Positions 6,094-9,170 of a stretch of 9,170 bases of DNA are shown here, in pieces. Made by a program: the position numbers and the translations under genes. The notes beneath the pieces are model-generated. The model was not told the origin of the DNA and did no database searches. It worked only from the letters and a program-made list of their open reading frames with translations. Numbering within the stretch: the first letter of the stretch is position 1; the number at the start of each line of letters is the position of its first letter. The stretch comes from Thiomicrospira sp. UBA5634 (GTDB lineage Bacteria; Pseudomonadota; Gammaproteobacteria; Thiomicrospirales; Thiomicrospiraceae): contig DIJW01000206.1 in assembly GCA_002421475.1 (NCBI GenBank), positions 1-9,170 of the forward strand, written 5' to 3'.

Positions 6094-7162
6094 AAGCGTG
6101 GCGCTGTGCAAAGTCTTGCATAAAGGCAATCAGCGCATCCACGCCCTCTTCCGGCATGGCGTTATAAATGCTTGCACGCATACCACCAACAATTTTGTGG
6201 CCTTTCAGATTTAATAAACCGGCTTTTTTCGACTCTTCGAGGAACAATCCATCCAAGCTCGAATCCTTTAAAGTAAACGGCACATTCATCCAAGAACGCT
6301 GACTGACTTCAACCGGATTATGATAAAAAGGATTAGCATCAATCGCAGCATAAAGCTTTTTCGCTTTGTTTTCATTGTGTTGCGCCATCGCAGCAACACC
6401 GCCTTGTGCTTTAATCCACTCAAACACCAGGCCTGCTAAATACCAAGCATAGGTTGGCGGAGTGTTATACATTGAATCGTTATCCGCCGTGATCTGCCAA
6501 TTCATTAAAACCGGCGTAATATCCCGTGCTTGACCCAATAAATCTTCCCGCACAATCACAATCGCCAAACCAGCCGGGCCGATATTTTTCTGTGCTCCAG
6601 CGTAAATCACACCAAACTTCGATACATCTACCGGACGCGACAAAATGGTCGAAGACATATCAGCAATTAATGGCACATCACCCACATCCGGAATCTCTAA
6701 AAACTCAACACCACCGATGGTTTCGTTTGGCGTGTAATGCAGATATTTCGCGTTCGGCGACAACTTCCACTCACTACGATCCGGAATACGCTGATGATTT
6801 TCGCACACCACATTGACATCAACATAACGGCGCGCTTCTTTGATTGCTTTATCTGACCAAACACCGGTATTAATGTAATCAACCACATCACCAGGCCTGG
6901 TTAAATTCAACGGAATAGCACTGAACTGCAACGATGCACCGCCGTGTGTAAACAGCACTTTATAATTATCAGGAATCGCCATAATTTCGCGCAAAGTTTG
7001 TTCTGCATGCTGCGCCATCGCCATATATTCTTTTGAGCGATGACTCATTTCCATTACCGACATACCGGTATTGTTCCAGTTCAGCATTTCTTTTTGCGCT
7101 TGCAGCATCACTGGTTCGGGCAACATTGCCGGGCCAGCACTGAAATTATAAGCTCGTGTCAT
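6092..7162 (-). CDS. serC: Phosphoserine aminotransferase
   Basis: PLP enzyme of the phosphorylated serine pathway. It transfers the amino group of glutamate to 3-phosphohydroxypyruvate, and in bacteria it also acts on the matching intermediate of pyridoxal-phosphate synthesis. The 356-residue length is typical. Motifs are YNFSAGPAMLP (5-15), MEMSHRSKEY (37-46), HGGASLQF (73-80), NETIGG (146-151), ADMSS (167-171, aspartate facing the PLP nitrogen) and YAGAQKNIGPAG with Schiff-base Lys192 (187-198). The C-terminus VGGMRASIYNAMPEEGVDAL is characteristic. The ATG at 7160-7162 follows gyrA by 17 bases, with GGAG 10 bases upstream. One exact and one near-exact copy of the 12-bp palindrome lie in the gene. 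The exact copy encodes Arg89 with AGG, the only AGA/AGG among the gene's 14 arginine codons. Confidence 0.97.
   Translation of the reverse strand: MTRAYNFSAGPAMLPEPVMLQAQKEMLNWNNTGMSVMEMSHRSKEYMAMAQHAEQTLREIMAIPDNYKVLFTHGGASLQFSAIPLNLTRPGDVVDYINTGVWSDKAIKEARRYVDVNVVCENHQRIPDRSEWKLSPNAKYLHYTPNETIGGVEFLEIPDVGDVPLIADMSSTILSRPVDVSKFGVIYAGAQKNIGPAGLAIVIVREDLLGQARDITPVLMNWQITADNDSMYNTPPTYAWYLAGLVFEWIKAQGGVAAMAQHNENKAKKLYAAIDANPFYHNPVEVSQRSWMNVPFTLKDSSLDGLFLEESKKAGLLNLKGHKIVGGMRASIYNAMPEEGVDALIAFMQDFAQRHA
6426..6437. repeat. Palindromic repeat, one-mismatch copy 3 (in serC)
   Basis: The plus strand reads ACCAGGCCTGCT, one base different from the exact palindrome. It encodes Ala-Gly-Leu-Val in the phase used by copies 1 and 2. 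The core CAGGCCTG is intact. Confidence 0.55.
6890..6901. repeat. Palindromic repeat ACCAGGCCTGGT, copy 4 (in serC)
   Basis: Exact 12-bp copy in serC, in a different codon phase: ACC-AGG-CCT-GGT, Thr-Arg-Pro-Gly (residues 88-91). It forces the only AGG arginine codon in the gene, at a position that appears variable between SerC proteins. This favours a DNA-level reason for the motif. Confidence 0.75.
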
Positions 7163-7179
7163 TCAGGGACTACTCCGAA

Positions 7180-9170
7180 TTATTTGTCGTCTGTTGTATC
7201 TATTGAATCGAGTTGGAAATCATCTGCGTCATCCGCACTTTCAGCCGTCTCGTCCGAAGACTCGTTGACAGCTTCGACTACGTCAGAGGTTTCAGCTAAT
7301 GGAGCTGTCACAATATTACCGTCTTCATCAAGTAGCTCTTCTTCATCAGATGCGCTCACTAAAGCTAAGCCCACCACGAGCTCATCTTTACCAACATTGA
7401 TGAGCTTCACACCTTGGGTGTTACGTCCGACCACTGAAATTTCGCTAACACGTGTTCTGACCAAGGTGGCCTTATTGGTAATCAATACCACTTCTTGATC
7501 CGGTGTGGCGTTTAATGCCGCGACCACTTTGCCGTTACGTTCAGAGGTTTTGATCGAAATTACACCCTGACCACCACGGTTAATAGTTGAATAATCGTCT
7601 ACCGGTGTACACTTACCGAAACCGTTTTCGGTTGCAGTCAGAATTAACGTATCCGGCATCGCAATTTGCATACTGATCACTTTTTGACCAGCCGCTAACT
7701 TCATACCGCGCACACCACAGGCCTGGCGACCCATCACACGCACATCCGACTCTTTAAAACGAATGGCTTTACCACCATCGGCAAACAACATTACATCTTG
7801 ATTGCCATTGGTTAACGCCGTGCCGACCAACTCATCACCGTCTTTTAAATCGACCGCGATAATACCGTTGGCACGTGGGCGTGAGAAATCGGACAAACGT
7901 ACCCGTTTAACGGTCGCGTGTTTGGTGGCCATAAACACATAATGTTCATCGTCAAATTCTTTCACCGGCAGAATCGCCGAAATGCTTTCACCTTCTTCAA
8001 GCGGGAACACGTTTACAATCGGTTTACCACGCGCACCACGGCTCGCCAACGGCAACTGCCAAGTTTTCTGCCAGTACAATTTGCCGCGGTTTGAGAAGCA
8101 CAGCAGCATATCGTGCGTGCTGGCGACTAAAATCTGTCCGACTTCGTCTTCTTCTTTCATCGCCGTTGCTGATTTGCCACGTCCACCGCGTTTCTGCGCA
8201 CGATAGTCACTTAACGGCTGCGTTTTGATATAACCGTCTTGCGACAAGGTAACGATGCGATCTTCAACTGCAATTAAATCTTCTTCATCCAAATCAACAT
8301 AACTATGGTCGATTTCGGTACGACGTGCATCACCGTAAAGTGTTTTGATTTCAACTAACTCTTCACGCACCACTTCCGTCAAACGATCAGGATTACGCAA
8401 GATTTCAAGGAACTCGATAATCTTTTCAATTAACGCTTTATATTCTTCAAGGATTTTGTCCTGCTCTAAGCCGGTTAAACGGTTTAGACGCATATCCAAA
8501 ATCGCTTGCGCTTGCACAGGTGACAAACGGTAGATTGCGCCGTTAATACCAAACTGTTCTTCCAACTCTTCTGGGCGCGTATCACTGGCTTCAACACGCT
8601 CCAATAACTGCAGCACATTACCGGCCGGCCAATCACGCTCTAAAATACGTTCTTTCGCGATTTGTGCGGTAGCAGATGACTTGATTAACTCAATCATTTC
8701 ATCAATATTGCTTAACGCAACCGCCAAACCTTCCAATAAATGGGTTTTTTCACGCGCTTTGCGCAATTCATAAATCGTACGACGTGTTACCACTTCGCGG
8801 CGATGACGCACAAACGCCTCAATGATTTCGCGTAAACTCAACAATTTAGGCTGGCCGTTAATTAACGCCACCATATTGATACCGAATACACTTTGCATCG
8901 CAGTCAATTTGTATAGGTTATTCACCATCACTTCCGGCACTTCACCGCGGCGCAATTCAATCACAATCCGCATACCGTCTTTGTCAGACTCATCGCGGAT
9001 ATCGGAGATGCCCTCGACCTTTTTCTCATTAACCAGCTCGGCGATCCGCTCCTGCAATGTTTTCTTGTTGACCTGGTACGGCAGCTCGTCAATCACGATG
9101 GACTGTCGGTTGCCACGATCGAAATCCTCGAAGTGTGTCTTGGCGCGCATGATGACGCGACCACGGCCTG
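7180..9170 (-). CDS. gyrA: DNA gyrase subunit A, C-terminal three quarters (5' end outside the window)
   Basis: Gyrase subunit A of the A2B2 enzyme that introduces negative supercoils. The frame is open to the window edge; the first complete residues are GRGRVI before MRAKTHFEDF, so the internal Met at 9148-9150 is not the start. By alignment from memory with E. coli GyrA, about 235 N-terminal residues are missing, including the catalytic tyrosine and the quinolone-resistance region. Present are the end of the breakage-reunion/tower region, the coiled-coil segment (VRHRREVVTRRTIYELRKA), and the C-terminal beta-pinwheel. The GyrA box QKRGGRG marks it as GyrA rather than ParC. A final pinwheel strand (VRTRVSEISVVGRNTQGV) is followed by an acidic tail of about 60 residues rich in Asp, Glu and Ser. 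It lies directly upstream of serC on the same strand, so serC may be cotranscribed from a gyrA promoter outside the window. Confidence 0.97.
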   Translation of the reverse strand, partial: GRGRVIMRAKTHFEDFDRGNRQSIVIDELPYQVNKKTLQERIAELVNEKKVEGISDIRDESDKDGMRIVIELRRGEVPEVMVNNLYKLTAMQSVFGINMVALINGQPKLLSLREIIEAFVRHRREVVTRRTIYELRKAREKTHLLEGLAVALSNIDEMIELIKSSATAQIAKERILERDWPAGNVLQLLERVEASDTRPEELEEQFGINGAIYRLSPVQAQAILDMRLNRLTGLEQDKILEEYKALIEKIIEFLEILRNPDRLTEVVREELVEIKTLYGDARRTEIDHSYVDLDEEDLIAVEDRIVTLSQDGYIKTQPLSDYRAQKRGGRGKSATAMKEEDEVGQILVASTHDMLLCFSNRGKLYWQKTWQLPLASRGARGKPIVNVFPLEEGESISAILPVKEFDDEHYVFMATKHATVKRVRLSDFSRPRANGIIAVDLKDGDELVGTALTNGNQDVMLFADGGKAIRFKESDVRVMGRQACGVRGMKLAAGQKVISMQIAMPDTLILTATENGFGKCTPVDDYSTINRGGQGVISIKTSERNGKVVAALNATPDQEVVLITNKATLVRTRVSEISVVGRNTQGVKLINVGKDELVVGLALVSASDEEELLDEDGNIVTAPLAETSDVVEAVNESSDETAESADDADDFQLDSIDTTDDK
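7717..7727. repeat. Palindromic repeat, degenerate copy 5 (in gyrA)
   Basis: The plus strand reads ACAGGCCTGGC, keeping the CAGGCCTGG core. On the coding strand it is CGC-CAG-GCC-TGT, Arg-Gln-Ala-Cys, which is the third possible codon phase. Confidence 0.45.

Noticed and set aside
7040..7498. Plus-strand open frame with a long serine run, opposite the end of gyrA and the start of serC
   Set aside because: The serine run is the antisense reading of the acidic GyrA tail codons. No independent evidence of a gene.
9161..9170. A further copy of the palindrome at the window edge (ccacggcctg)
   Set aside because: It lacks the CAGGCCTG core and is cut by the window edge, so it was not counted.

Overview
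The window is a compact block of bacterial chromosome in which every recognisable gene lies on the minus strand. In transcription order (high to low coordinate) these are gyrA (5' end cut off by the window), serC, pheA, hisC, tyrA, aroA, cmk and rpsA (3' end cut off). This gene order is typical of Gammaproteobacteria, for example the pseudomonads. The protein sequences fit a free-living gammaproteobacterium of moderate, slightly AT-leaning composition. I cannot name the genus with confidence. The separate tyrA and aroA genes argue against Pseudomonas and Acinetobacter, where the two are usually fused.

Layout: gyrA occupies 7180-9170. After a 17-bp gap comes serC (6092-7162), then 9 bp and pheA (4976-6082), then 42 bp and hisC (3830-4933). 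hisC overlaps tyrA (2967-3833) by 4 bp. A 48-bp AT-rich gap leads to aroA (1584-2918), 5 bp lead to cmk (919-1578), and 110 bp lead to rpsA (1-808). No stretch of 300 bases lacks a gene, and I see no tRNA, rRNA, IS element, CRISPR array or convincing terminator.

How the genes work together: AroA makes EPSP, the precursor of chorismate. PheA converts chorismate to prephenate and then phenylpyruvate. TyrA converts prephenate (or arogenate) towards tyrosine. HisC is probably the aromatic and/or histidinol-phosphate aminotransferase. SerC makes phosphoserine and also serves pyridoxal-phosphate synthesis. Cmk, RpsA and GyrA tie this amino-acid cluster to nucleotide supply, translation and DNA topology. 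Short spacings, stop/start overlaps and a Shine-Dalgarno sequence inside the preceding gene suggest one polycistronic unit with translational coupling.

The gene content is ordinary. The least expected signal is a repeated 12-bp palindrome, ACCAGGCCTGGT, present three times exactly (twice in cmk, once in serC) plus two close variants (serC, gyrA). It is read in all three codon phases, so it looks like a DNA-level motif rather than a protein motif. The rpsA leader is the second point of interest: it lacks a clear Shine-Dalgarno sequence but holds a perfect 8-bp stem with a G-rich loop, in the style of the S1 autoregulatory leader known from E. coli.
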